Shown here: positions 37,688-46,445 of the stretch, piece by piece
How the letters are laid out: the number at the start of each line of letters is the position of its first letter
How positions within the stretch are numbered: the stretch's first letter is position 1
Source: Methanooceanicella nereidis
GTDB lineage: Archaea > Halobacteriota > Methanocellia > Methanocellales > Methanocellaceae
Assembly: GCF_021023085.1 (NCBI RefSeq)
Contig: NZ_PGCK01000009.1
Location: 103,523-167,522, forward strand
Direction: 5' to 3'
Length of the DNA stretch: 64,000 bases
Position numbers and translations under genes: made by a program
The notes under the pieces: model-generated
Seen by the model: the letters and a program-made list of their open reading frames with translations, nothing else
Database searches by the model: none
What the model was told of the DNA's origin: nothing

Positions 37688-38671
37688 ATGGAAAACGAAA
37701 CGTTCACATGTTCAAAATGCGGCAGTTGCTGTGCGCAGAGGCTTGTGCTCCTGAATACAGCGGATATCTACAGGATCGCAGATCACTTCGGCCTCCCTGT
37801 AGATAAGTTCATGGAAAAGTACGGGGTCATAAGGACCATAACGGCCGAAAACAAGAGCCCGAGGCTTTACCTGAAGATCATAGAGGATAAATGCCATTTC
37901 TATTCAGACGGCCCGGGATGCACCATCCATGAAGTGAAGCCGCTCATATGCAGGCTGTTCCCGGGACTTAAACCCCGGCAGACTGCCGGCGATATAAAAA
38001 GCTATATCAATAAACATAAGATCGACAGCAGGATCGGATCATGCGGCATTTTTTCGCTGCCGGATAGCCTTACGATCGACGTGGATAAGGAAGCCCTGAT
38101 CACGACAGCGATATATGACTCCATAGAGAAGATCTATTTTAGAGATATGAACCGTCAGGACCTTGAGTTCGTGCACGGCCTTCTAAGGATGGCGGAGCGT
38201 GATGACCTCCGCGGCGTCGTCGAAGAATATATCTTTAATTCTTCAAGAGAGAACGGCCTTGCTTTTGAGCAGGTCATGTTCGAGATACAGGCGTTATGCC
38301 AGGTGCACGACTGGAGCAGGACACCTGTCAGGATAGAGCATGAAGGCATATCCATAGGGGATGGGATCATCCTTGTACATGTCAGCACCGAAGATGCGGA
38401 AAAAATATTTTCCATGAGCTCGAAAGGGGAGATACAGGTCGTCTTTAGCCAGGCGAACGCCAGCGTCGCTGACGAGGAGTGCATATTTTTATCCGTGGCG
38501 ATAAAGACTTCGGGAGATGAAGGCCTGATGCTTGCTTTCCCGATGCTGAAAAGTGACCTCAGGGAGCTATCTTTTGACGGAACCGCCAGGTTAGGATTCT
38601 TCCCGATAGATAACAGTATGGAACAGATCTGTGCAGTAAATATCCGGATCGATACAACGATCCTCGATTGA
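37688..38671 (+). CDS. YkgJ-family cysteine-cluster protein, long form
   Basis: A 327-residue protein. The first 110 residues hold the YkgJ cluster CSKCGSCC, CHFYSDGPGCTIHEVKPLICRLFPG and later CGIF, as in the protein at 19058. The remaining 200 residues have no recognised domain. The C-terminal part (about 225-325) is beta-rich with ISIGDGIILVHVS and FSQANASVADEECIFLSVAI. I start it at the ATG at 37688, just before the Cys cluster; the frame opens earlier at 37649 without a ribosome site. The extended C-terminus is unusual for the family. Confidence 0.75.
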   Translation: MENETFTCSKCGSCCAQRLVLLNTADIYRIADHFGLPVDKFMEKYGVIRTITAENKSPRLYLKIIEDKCHFYSDGPGCTIHEVKPLICRLFPGLKPRQTAGDIKSYINKHKIDSRIGSCGIFSLPDSLTIDVDKEALITTAIYDSIEKIYFRDMNRQDLEFVHGLLRMAERDDLRGVVEEYIFNSSRENGLAFEQVMFEIQALCQVHDWSRTPVRIEHEGISIGDGIILVHVSTEDAEKIFSMSSKGEIQVVFSQANASVADEECIFLSVAIKTSGDEGLMLAFPMLKSDLRELSFDGTARLGFFPIDNSMEQICAVNIRIDTTILD

Positions 38672-38901
38672 CCGGGCTTCGAGAGGCCGGTCATATAACC
38701 TGTTTTTCCCCATCCCAATATTTTTCCGCGTCAGGTCTGCTTATTCGGTAGCTATCTGTATATTAACCAGGATATCGATTGACTTGACGTAAATAACATG
38801 GTAAAACAGATAAAAATCATAAAAAAATTATAATTAAGTTAAATATCCTGTATTTCTTATCATAGTCTGCTTCAACGCTAATAAATATAAACGGTGATAA
38901 G

Positions 38902-39051
38902 ATGGAACAGACATATACTACAGGACCAGGAAAGACTGATAAGGAATCCACGATAGCTGTCAACCACTGCGTGAACACGAACCGTACATACATTTATGAG
39001 ATAAAGAATGGGGAGATCATAAGCCAGCAAACACTACATGGCACAAAATGA
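38902..39051 (+). CDS. 49-residue hypothetical protein
   Basis: A 49-codon frame with start ATG at 38902 preceded by GGTGATAAG, a good archaeal ribosome site. It is polar with a single Cys (VNHCVNTNRTYIYEIKNGEI). It lies about 150 bases before the Dsr-like gene on the same strand. No family is recognised. The ribosome site and reasonable composition are the only support. Confidence 0.5.
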   Translation: MEQTYTTGPGKTDKESTIAVNHCVNTNRTYIYEIKNGEIISQQTLHGTK

Positions 39052-39201
39052 CCTATTTTTAACTTTTGCCATGATATGATACCCAAAAAGTACCGACTAT
39101 TTTTAACTTTTATTACTTAAAACATAATTAATAAATAATATTATTTTTATATAATTATTTATAGCACTATCGTAGCTTATTTTAGGACCTGGAGAGTTAG
39201 C

Positions 39202-39864
39202 ATGAAGAAAGACATACTGGAAAAAGGAGCAATACTGCAGAGGGATAAAGAGACCTATGCCGTTGCGCCGCATATTCCGGGTGGAATATGCAGCTCCGAT
39301 ACTTTAAGAAAGATCGCGGACATATCCGACAAATACAAGGCAGCGGCCATCAAGATCACTGGAGCCCAGAGGATAGCGATCGTCGGATTAAAGGAAGAAG
39401 ATCTCGATAACGTATGGAAAGACCTCGGCCTCGAACCGGGAGCAGCGGTGGGCATGTGTGTCCGAAGCATCAAAGTGTGCCCGGGAACGACTTTTTGTAA
39501 GCGCGGTCTTCAGGACAGCGTTAACCTTGGGCTGGCCCTGGATAACGCATATCATGGGCTTTCCACCCCGGCGAAATTTAAGATCGGCGTATCCGGATGC
39601 CCGAACAGTTGCGGGGAATCATGGCTTAAGGACCTTGGCTTCATTGGTACGGGAAAAGGGTTCAAGGTGATCGTCGGAGGGGATGCAGGCAGGACCCCGC
39701 GCATCGGCACCGAGCTGGTAGACGGCCTTACCATCGAACAGTCACGGGATATGGCGGAAAAGATCATCAACTACTATCGCACGCATGCGGACAAAGGCGA
39801 GCGTATGGGGGCTTTTATAGAGAGGATCGGCTTCGAAGAGTTCAAAAAGATAATGCTTGGGTAA
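39202..39864 (+). CDS. dissimilatory sulfite reductase-like protein (Dsr-LP, siroheme/Fe-S)
   Basis: A 220-residue sulfite/nitrite reductase-like protein found in methanogens. The N-terminal part has a ferredoxin-like half-domain. The cluster ligands are C93-x5-C99 (CPGTTFC) and C133-x3-C137 (CPNSC), the arrangement that binds a [4Fe-4S] bridged to siroheme. Known small Dsr-like proteins of this group have unclear substrates; some are thought to handle sulfite or to serve other reductions. It has no F420-dependent domain of Fsr. The start is preceded by GGAGAGTTAGC. Confidence 0.87.
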   Translation: MKKDILEKGAILQRDKETYAVAPHIPGGICSSDTLRKIADISDKYKAAAIKITGAQRIAIVGLKEEDLDNVWKDLGLEPGAAVGMCVRSIKVCPGTTFCKRGLQDSVNLGLALDNAYHGLSTPAKFKIGVSGCPNSCGESWLKDLGFIGTGKGFKVIVGGDAGRTPRIGTELVDGLTIEQSRDMAEKIINYYRTHADKGERMGAFIERIGFEEFKKIMLG

Positions 39865-40108
39865 GCGAGAAAAGCTTACCATCTTTTTTCATATTGTAAG
39901 ATTTAGTCTGGATAAACAGGTAGATTATTTTATTTCGTTATGGCATGTCCACTGCATCTCTTTTTATGCCATATTCATTTCTCACCACAAAGCTCACAAA
40001 GGAACATAAGGGTACACAAAGGACTTTTTTAGAAGATAAGCATATTCTTAAAAAAAATTGTGGACCTTTGTGTACCCTTTGTGAAGGACTTAAAGATAGA
40101 TATTCGGG
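39865..40108. other. intergenic region with short inverted repeat
   Basis: About 240 bases between convergent genes. It contains the hairpin element at 39983-40088. The rest is AT-rich with no coding frame. Confidence 0.5.
39983..40088. repeat. CACCACAAAG hairpin element, copy B
   Basis: Starts with CACCACAAAGCTCACAAAGG. GGGTACACAAAGG (40010-40022) pairs perfectly with CCTTTGTGTACCC (40065-40077) around a 42-base loop containing ACTTTTTTAGAAG. That block is shared with copy A at 23860-24153 and, reversed, with copy C at 44794-44895. Only non-coding sequence is present. It sits between convergent genes where it could also aid termination. Confidence 0.75.
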
Positions 40109-40885
40109 TCATTCACAGCTCGGAAGGATTTTCATCTTTTTACTGATCTCCAGCCTCGAATGCTCGATCACGTTGTGCGCCACGTTTCTTACATAGGTCC
40201 TCATGAGATCGTCGGTCTTGAAAAACTCGATATCGCTCTCGGACGTATATTGCCTCCCGTGCGTGGAGTATGCTATGCCGTATGGGGCGAGTGCGTAACC
40301 CAGGTTCTGGAATACCATGAATATGTCGAACGCCGTCTTATACGCTCCGTCCTCGTGGCCGTTTATGACTATACCCACAGTACGCCCGGCAAGCGGTGTG
40401 CTCTTATTGATGAGGTACATGTTCTCTATGCAGGTGAGCCGGTCCAAGAACACCTTCATCCGGGATGTCATCCCATTCCAGTTTATCGGGCAGAAGACAA
40501 GGACAGCTTTTGCGTTCATTATGACGTCATGAAGTTTATGCATGTCATCGTAGGCGTTCCTGCACGGGATCCTGCACATATCCTCTTTCATGCTGTAACA
40601 GCACCAGCAGTGGTCGATGTTATAATCGGCCAGATGTATGATCTTATACGTTACGCCTTTTTCTTTTGCTACTTCCTCTGCAAGCGAGGCGAAATATGCC
40701 GTATTGTGGCCCCTGTGCTTTGAGCCGTTAATGATCAGGAGCTCGGCGTTTCCGTCGAGCTTATCTTTTGGATGGTTTCCCTTAACGTAGAACTCATTCT
40801 CCAGCGAGCCGCACGACGGGCAGGAATCCGGGGCATTATCGGCCTCGGCCTCATAGCCGCAAACATTGCATCTCCATCTCTGCAT
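40109..40885 (-). CDS. rubredoxin-like domain fused to flavodoxin/NADPH-FMN-reductase
   Basis: A 258-residue fusion. The N-terminus has rubredoxin-type Cys pairs C6-NV-C9 and C22-PS-C25, then a flavodoxin-like domain from about residue 45 to 210 with INGSKHRGHNTAYFA as the FMN-phosphate loop. A compact CWCCYSMKEDMC segment recalls the cysteine motif of iron-sulfur flavoproteins. It is probably an electron carrier or reductase. It converges on the Dsr-like gene with the repeat between them. The start ATG at 40885 is clear. Confidence 0.85.
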   Translation of the reverse strand: MQRWRCNVCGYEAEADNAPDSCPSCGSLENEFYVKGNHPKDKLDGNAELLIINGSKHRGHNTAYFASLAEEVAKEKGVTYKIIHLADYNIDHCWCCYSMKEDMCRIPCRNAYDDMHKLHDVIMNAKAVLVFCPINWNGMTSRMKVFLDRLTCIENMYLINKSTPLAGRTVGIVINGHEDGAYKTAFDIFMVFQNLGYALAPYGIAYSTHGRQYTSESDIEFFKTDDLMRTYVRNVAHNVIEHSRLEISKKMKILPSCE

Positions 40886-41137
40886 ATTTTACCACTACCT
40901 GATAATGTATATTTAAAATAAGATATATTTATTTTGTGACAGGAAAAAATTTCCCTGGATAGCCCCATATAAAATGGTTATCTTTACCCTGTTACTGATA
41001 AAAATAGTAATACTTTACTCGCAGAATATTTCTTAATTAGATTTATTATTCGGCGCCCACATAATAAGCACTTATAGTACATATGATTGGCATGAATAAG
41101 ATAATGCTCCAATCATCACTCGGTGGAGAACTTTTCC

Positions 41138-42685
41138 ATGGTATCAATTACGATATATGACGGTGCTGAGACAATAGGCGGGAATAAGATATTTGTCGAA
41201 GAAAAGGGGAAAGGCGTCTTTCTGGACTTCGGCATGAATTTTGAGCTTCATAATGCATTCTTTGAGGAATTTCTCACAGAAAGGGATAGCAGGGGAATAC
41301 ACGACCATTTATATCTTGATCTGATACCGAAACTAAATATTTATCGTGATGACCTTATCACAACTGATGTCGGCCGCCTTATGCCGGCATATCCTTCTTT
41401 GAACGTAGAGGCGGTCCTTTTGAGCCACGCCCATCTTGACCATTGCGGTTGTATAGGCATGTTAAAAGAAACAATACCGATAGTGGCGTCGAATACGAGC
41501 ATTGCGATACTGAAGGCGCAAAGGGATACCGGACAGTCCCGTATAGCCTCGGAAATAGCCTATATGTCGCCTAAAAAGAAGGACGATGGCGGACTGCTTT
41601 TAAAACCGGAAGGCAGAGAATACATCGGTAGAAAATTTTTCTGCACTTGTGAATTATCGGGAAATATGGAAGACTTCATGTCCAAAAAGCCCGGACAGGA
41701 TGGGAAAAACTCAAAAAAGCTCAAGTCCGGCGATATTAAATGCCTCGACGGAACGTGTATGTGCTTTGATGTTAAAGCGTTTGAAGTGGACCATTCGATA
41801 TATGGATCCACAGCATATGTTTTGCAGGGGGAGACGTCTGTCGCATACACAGGGGATATAAGATTACATGGGAAAAACGGGGGCCAGACCGGAGATTTCA
41901 TAAAGGAGGCAAAAAGCTCATCCATACTTATTATTGAAGGCACAAGGGCAGGGAGAGATAACGACCAGAATGTCACCGAAGATGACGTTAACAGGAACTG
42001 TCGTTCTGCTGTCGAAAATTCCAGAGGGCTTGTCATTGCGGATTTTTCACCTCGAAACTTAGAAAGGCTTGAAATGTTCATTAGTATCGCGAAAAAGACC
42101 GGCAGAGAGCCGGTCATCACGGCTAAAGACGCTTACATGCTCCATGCCATACAATGCGCTGACGGCAATGAGAGATTAAAGGGATTAAGAATATACGATG
42201 AGCTAAAAGATAAGACGAGAAATAAATGGGAGACTGAGGTAGTATCGGATAGATGTAAGGACGATTATGTCAGCCATGATAGCATATCAAAAGATCCCGG
42301 CAGGTATATTCTTTGTTTCTCTTATTTTGACCTAAAGCATTTACTGGATATAAAGCCAAAAGAAGGCTCCTATATCTACTCTTCATGCGAAGCGTTCACG
42401 GAAGAGATGGCTCTTGACTTTAAGAGGCTTAATAAATGGCTGGACTATTTCCATCTAAAAGCATATGGCTTTGAAATGACAGCGAACGGAGATGGTCAAA
42501 GCATAGACTTTACAAAGGGTTATCATGCATCCGGCCACGCTTCCAAGGATGACCTTACGCGTATTATCGACACTATAGACCCGGATGTTATCATCCCAGT
42601 GCATACTAAGGATGTAAACTGGTTCGTCGAGAACTTTGAGAATGTCAATGCGATAAGGAAGGGTGAAACGCGCGATTTTAATTGA
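41138..42685 (+). CDS. RNase J-like metallo-beta-lactamase/beta-CASP protein
   Basis: A 515-residue protein. The metal site is H97-A-H99-L-D101-H102 (LSHAHLDHCG). The second half reads like a beta-CASP insert with VIADFSPRNLERL, then GYHASGHASKDDL and IPVHTKDVNWF, which carry the conserved histidines of the RNase J family. Exact specificity is unclear and it differs from housekeeping RNase J (longer loops; an internal insertion after the first motif). I start it at ATG 41138, with GGTGGAG about nine bases upstream; a GTG at 41123 would add five codons. Confidence 0.8.
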   Translation: MVSITIYDGAETIGGNKIFVEEKGKGVFLDFGMNFELHNAFFEEFLTERDSRGIHDHLYLDLIPKLNIYRDDLITTDVGRLMPAYPSLNVEAVLLSHAHLDHCGCIGMLKETIPIVASNTSIAILKAQRDTGQSRIASEIAYMSPKKKDDGGLLLKPEGREYIGRKFFCTCELSGNMEDFMSKKPGQDGKNSKKLKSGDIKCLDGTCMCFDVKAFEVDHSIYGSTAYVLQGETSVAYTGDIRLHGKNGGQTGDFIKEAKSSSILIIEGTRAGRDNDQNVTEDDVNRNCRSAVENSRGLVIADFSPRNLERLEMFISIAKKTGREPVITAKDAYMLHAIQCADGNERLKGLRIYDELKDKTRNKWETEVVSDRCKDDYVSHDSISKDPGRYILCFSYFDLKHLLDIKPKEGSYIYSSCEAFTEEMALDFKRLNKWLDYFHLKAYGFEMTANGDGQSIDFTKGYHASGHASKDDLTRIIDTIDPDVIIPVHTKDVNWFVENFENVNAIRKGETRDFN

Positions 42686-42797
42686 GTAAGTTTACCGGCT
42701 TCGCTTATCGAATAATTAAAATATCCCGTAATTATTGATCATGGAGGACATTCACTGCATAATGGTCAGCGGCATGCATAAAACACCCATTAAATTA

Positions 42798-44606
42798 TCA
42801 TAGCATGCTCTTTGCTATCGCGAACTGGCTGCTGCATACTCCTTGTAGCTCTTTTACAATCCTGAGCGCTTCCTTCAGCCCTTCCCGGTCTTTTTTCGAC
42901 AGCAGGTAAGGCTGGACGAACTCATTGCTTACGACGCCGCGCTTAATATTATGGACGTAGCCAATCATCATGACCCTTGCCATCTGGTCGTATGCGAACA
43001 TGTATCTTTTAAAGGCCTCTTTATCGATGACCTCAAGATCCTGAAGTTTCCAGAGCCTGTCAGCGATGTTCGTCTTTGTTATCCCGTATTTTGCAGAGAG
43101 CGCTTTAACGGATGCGCTGAATATCCTGAAGCCGTATTTCTTGATGTTGAACGCGTCTTCCGCATCCGCGAAAAACTCTATTTTAAGGGAATCTCCCTCA
43201 AGCCCGACCTCTGCGTTTATGGCGGATATCGCGAGCTCTATGGCATACCACGGGTCGGTATGAAGCTTATAATGAAGCGTCTTGAGGAAACGGTTCGCAA
43301 GCGGGCGGTCCCCGAAGATATACCTTGAGTCCATTATGACAGAGCGCTCATAGTTGCTGTCCAGGTGAGATATCAGCTCGGAGGTCGTGCCTCGCCATTT
43401 CGGGTTGCTGGCCATCATGTTGCCCTTGCACTTATCGAAGCCGGCGGAGGCCAGCCCGTTAACCAGGTTTTCCGAAAATATCCGTAAATACTCGCGGTCT
43501 TTTTCATCCGCTTTATCGTCCAGCACAAGGACCGTATCCTGGTCTGACTCTACGGACATCTCCGCCCTTCCAAAGCTTCCCGTAGCTATAAGCGCGAACT
43601 TATGCTTCGGCTGTCCCGTTGTCTTTTCCAGGTCCTCCAGTACCAGCTCGGATACCCTGCAGGCCATGGCGTCCCGGCAGGAAGACACGATATAGTTCAC
43701 AATGCTGCCCGTTCCGCCCAGCTTTAAGGCGTTCTCCGAGAGGTCTATCATATCATTGTTGACCGAAAGAAGCGCGCGCGGGCTATTTGCCGAGCGTATG
43801 GCCCTGATAAGCTGGTTCAGTCGAAAATAGGTGCCTGATTCGGATGACAGGCCCTGTACGTATTTTATACTCTTCAGAGCATCATCCATACACTTATTCT
43901 CTATGACCCACGGGCAATCAAGGTCTTTCACCAGTTCATAAATGGAAGCCCAGTTGATCTTACCCTCCCCTATGGGAAGATGCTCATCGGAATATCCGAA
44001 ATTATCGTGGGCATGTATCTCGATGATGTACTCTTTCTTATCCAGGTAATCTTCGATGTTCCCGGTAAGGTGTGCGTGCCCGATGTCAAGTGTCAGCCCG
44101 AGGTTGCCCCGGTCAACGCCGTTGAAAAGCCTTTCCATCTCGCTGAACGTTTTTCCGACCAGGAACCTTTCGTTCATGGCATTCTCCACGCCTACCATAA
44201 GGTCGTACTGCGATGCGCAGTCACACATCTTAGCGAGCGCCAGAATGTTGTTCTCTACAGCCCTATCCATGCTCCCGCTTATCGAAGGCGACGCATAGCC
44301 CGTATGGACCGTCACTATCTCCACATAATCGGAGACATCATCTATTATCTTGCAAAGTATGTCAGTGCTGCTCTCCCATACATATGGATAGACACTGGCG
44401 ATGTTGATGTTTTTATAAGGCAGGTGGGCTGTCAGTAGCAGGTTTGTGGTCGCAGAGACCTCGTCTATCATGTTCAGCGTCTGCTCGTCCAGCGATTCCC
44501 TGTCGGCAAAAAATATCTCGCAGCAGCTAAAACCGTTGTCTTCCAGTGATTGTATCGAGCGTATATCGCTCTCTGACTGAAGCTTGTGTGAAAAGGATAA
44601 TCTCAA
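42798..44606 (-). CDS. TIM-barrel sugar isomerase-like domain fused to DUF294-type nucleotidyltransferase
   Basis: A 602-residue fusion. Residues 1-265 are an AP-endonuclease/xylose-isomerase TIM barrel with metal-ligand-like H61, H101, E141, D174, H177, H200 and E236. Residues about 310-430 are a nucleotidyltransferase with GSFGRAE (343-349) and SDQD (354-357), the DUF294 type, followed by a helical C-terminal domain. The start is TTG 44606 behind GGTGAT. This combination is uncommon to me. A phosphosugar or nucleotide signalling role is possible; no substrate can be assigned. Confidence 0.78.
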   Translation of the reverse strand: MRLSFSHKLQSESDIRSIQSLEDNGFSCCEIFFADRESLDEQTLNMIDEVSATTNLLLTAHLPYKNINIASVYPYVWESSTDILCKIIDDVSDYVEIVTVHTGYASPSISGSMDRAVENNILALAKMCDCASQYDLMVGVENAMNERFLVGKTFSEMERLFNGVDRGNLGLTLDIGHAHLTGNIEDYLDKKEYIIEIHAHDNFGYSDEHLPIGEGKINWASIYELVKDLDCPWVIENKCMDDALKSIKYVQGLSSESGTYFRLNQLIRAIRSANSPRALLSVNNDMIDLSENALKLGGTGSIVNYIVSSCRDAMACRVSELVLEDLEKTTGQPKHKFALIATGSFGRAEMSVESDQDTVLVLDDKADEKDREYLRIFSENLVNGLASAGFDKCKGNMMASNPKWRGTTSELISHLDSNYERSVIMDSRYIFGDRPLANRFLKTLHYKLHTDPWYAIELAISAINAEVGLEGDSLKIEFFADAEDAFNIKKYGFRIFSASVKALSAKYGITKTNIADRLWKLQDLEVIDKEAFKRYMFAYDQMARVMMIGYVHNIKRGVVSNEFVQPYLLSKKDREGLKEALRIVKELQGVCSSQFAIAKSML

Positions 44607-44793
44607 GGGCCAATATCACCTTTTGTGTCAAGTAATATCGCAATGTATCGAATAAATCTTTTTGCATCGAGAGGGAAGAGAATAAGGCGGAATAGGGGGA
44701 GCGGGCAGTACATGATAGTGAATTGTGTGTCCGGTGGATTCGTAGTTTTTACATTTTCGCTCAACACAAAGGGCATAAATGACCACAAATACT

Positions 44794-44895
44794 CACCACA
44801 AAGCGCACAAAGGCAAACAAGGAACACAAAAAAATTTGTATATACTAACCTTATAAAAAAGTCCTTTGTGTACCTTATTCGCCTTCGTGCGCTCC
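44794..44895. repeat. CACCACAAAG hairpin element, copy C
   Basis: Begins with CACCACAAAGCGCACAAAGG and ends with CCTTCGTGCGCTC. The arms pair as CAAAGCGCACAAAGGC with GCCTTCGTGCGCT. The AAAAAAGTCCTTTGTGTACC segment (about 44855-44874) is the reverse complement of a block in copies A and B, so this copy is partly in the opposite orientation. Confidence 0.7.
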
Positions 44896-44964
44896 CATGA
44901 AAAACTTTTGATGGTCTCTGTAAAGACGTGCATGTAACATCTGTTCTGATATTGATGTTCTGGC

Positions 44965-45503
44965 GTTGTGCCTGTCGGATGGCAGGTAGACACGTAACCT
45001 CACAAAAACACGGAACCACAAAATTTTTTTAGAATTTAAGGTCACGAAATCTCAAAAATTCACTCACAAAACCACAAAGGCCCTAGTATCACCGTCAACG
45101 CTCAAACAGCCCGAATGCACGGCTCAACGCACTAACCTCTCTAAGTCACCAACGCTAAAACAAGACCCGAACATTCTCCAAGGGCACAAAAGTTTAACTT
45201 CACGGTCGACGCTTACACGATCCATATACACATGCTATAGGTCAGGGGTACGCAGACCGGGATATTAGACTTTTGTGGTTTGGGGAATGTTCGGGTCTTG
45301 TTTTAGCGTTGGTGACTTAGAGAGGTTGGTGCGTTGAGCCGGGCGTTAGAGGTGTTAGTGCGTTGACGGTGATACTGGAGCCTTTGTGGTTTAGTGAGTA
45401 AATTCTTAGTGCTTTTTGAGCCCTTAAAAGATCATATAAAAAATTTTTGTGGTTCTGTGTTTTTGTGAGGTTACGTGTCTGCCTGCCATCCGACAGGCAC
45501 AAC
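44965..45503. repeat. large foldback inverted repeat
   Basis: Left arm 44965-45193 and right arm 45269-45503 are reverse complements with scattered mismatches and a few small indels, separated by about 75 bases. Outermost pairs are GTTGTGCCTGTCGGATGGCA with its complement ending at 45503; inner pairs are AAGACCCGAACATTC with its complement at 45285-45301. The transcript would fold into a stem of over 200 base pairs. No transposase frame is present. It is probably a non-autonomous foldback element or a tail-to-tail duplication. Confidence 0.85.
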
Positions 45504-45745
45504 CATAAAAACTTCACATCAAAGACCATTGAGTAAGACACGTTATTTCATTCTTAAAACCTGAGCAAGACCCCGCTCATCAAAGATTTCGTGGTGAAAG
45601 CTAGTGTGCCCTGGTCGCCTTTTTGATAGTCTTGAACAATCCGGGTCCTATCGCATAACCATTTCCAAAACAGGACACATCCCAAAATAGCATGAAACAC
45701 GATAAAACATTGCCCGAAGTAAGCTTTTTATAAAAAATTCTCATA

Positions 45746-45868
45746 ATGCCAGCCGTAAATACTTTTAAAGATGAGAACATAATAGTTTTTCCTGAAGAGG
45801 CAAACGATGCCCGGATAGCAGAAAATGGTATTGCCATTAACAGGTATGGTAGAGGAAAAGCTATTTAA
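45746..45868 (+). CDS. possible 40-residue peptide
   Basis: A 40-codon frame (MPAVNTFKDENIIVFPEEAN at the start, RYGRGKAI at the end). The composition looks protein-like, but there is no ribosome site and no similarity I recognise. It may be a gene fragment left beside the repeat cluster. Confidence 0.25.
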   Translation: MPAVNTFKDENIIVFPEEANDARIAENGIAINRYGRGKAI

Positions 45869-45889
45869 TCGCTAAATGCTTGCATAGAT

Positions 45890-46309
45890 ATGACCGGAAT
45901 GGAAAATCAGTTCGACCAGGAAACGACGAAGAAGATCGATCTTATCAACCGGAAGATCGAGGAGATAAACCAGCGCAGGATAGGGTGCCGGACAACGAAG
46001 ATAGAGGACGAACTGGACCGGGAGGAGCTGGACGAATACATCAAGTCGTTAAGGCTTACGGAAGAGCAAAAGAAAATAATCGAGACATACAATAAGAACA
46101 ATGAAAAGTACGTGTCGCAAAAAAGCCTTCTCTACTTCATAGTGATATTCGTGAGCGTCATAGTACAGGTCTATCTCGCTTTCGTGATATATGAGCTGCT
46201 GCTGAAGCAGTCCTTGGATATATATGAGTCGATATATCTATTCGTCCTGGTAGTGATATTCCTGTTTAACCTGGTCCAGATATTGAAATACTTGAGGATC
46301 ATCAGGTAA
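45890..46309 (+). CDS. coiled-coil protein with two membrane helices
   Basis: A 139-residue protein. Residues about 5-75 are a strongly charged helix likely to form a coiled coil (TTKKIDLINRKIEEINQRR). Two hydrophobic helices follow (about 80-102 and 113-132), ending in a basic KYLRIIR tail. It is a small membrane protein of unknown role. The usable start is the ATG at 45890 or the one four codons later (MENQF). Confidence 0.6.
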   Translation: MTGMENQFDQETTKKIDLINRKIEEINQRRIGCRTTKIEDELDREELDEYIKSLRLTEEQKKIIETYNKNNEKYVSQKSLLYFIVIFVSVIVQVYLAFVIYELLLKQSLDIYESIYLFVLVVIFLFNLVQILKYLRIIR

Positions 46310-46445
46310 GGCGGTCAAAAGCTTTTGATATATCTTTTCTATGTTCATGATGGAACACTAAAAGATTTTATCCAGAAAAATTTCTATACTATACAATGAT
46401 TTTTATTAGTTAGATCATAATCTTTTACTGGACGGGTAGATCATA

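Larger units (their letters stand above)
44607..45745. other. gene-free region, dense with inverted repeats
   Basis: A 1.1-kb stretch without a credible gene. It holds the hairpin element at 44794-44895 and the large foldback at 44965-45503, and ends in a TTTCGTGGTGAAAGC motif near 45588, the reverse of the CACCACAAAG terminus. Several open frames lie inside the repeat arms and are artefacts of repetition. Confidence 0.7.

Noticed and set aside
45317..45541. Open frame in the foldback arm
   Set aside because: It lies within the inverted repeat and has low-complexity, repeat-derived sequence.
45601..45837. 78-codon minus-strand frame
   Set aside because: Antisense to a short frame, no ribosome site and no family similarity.
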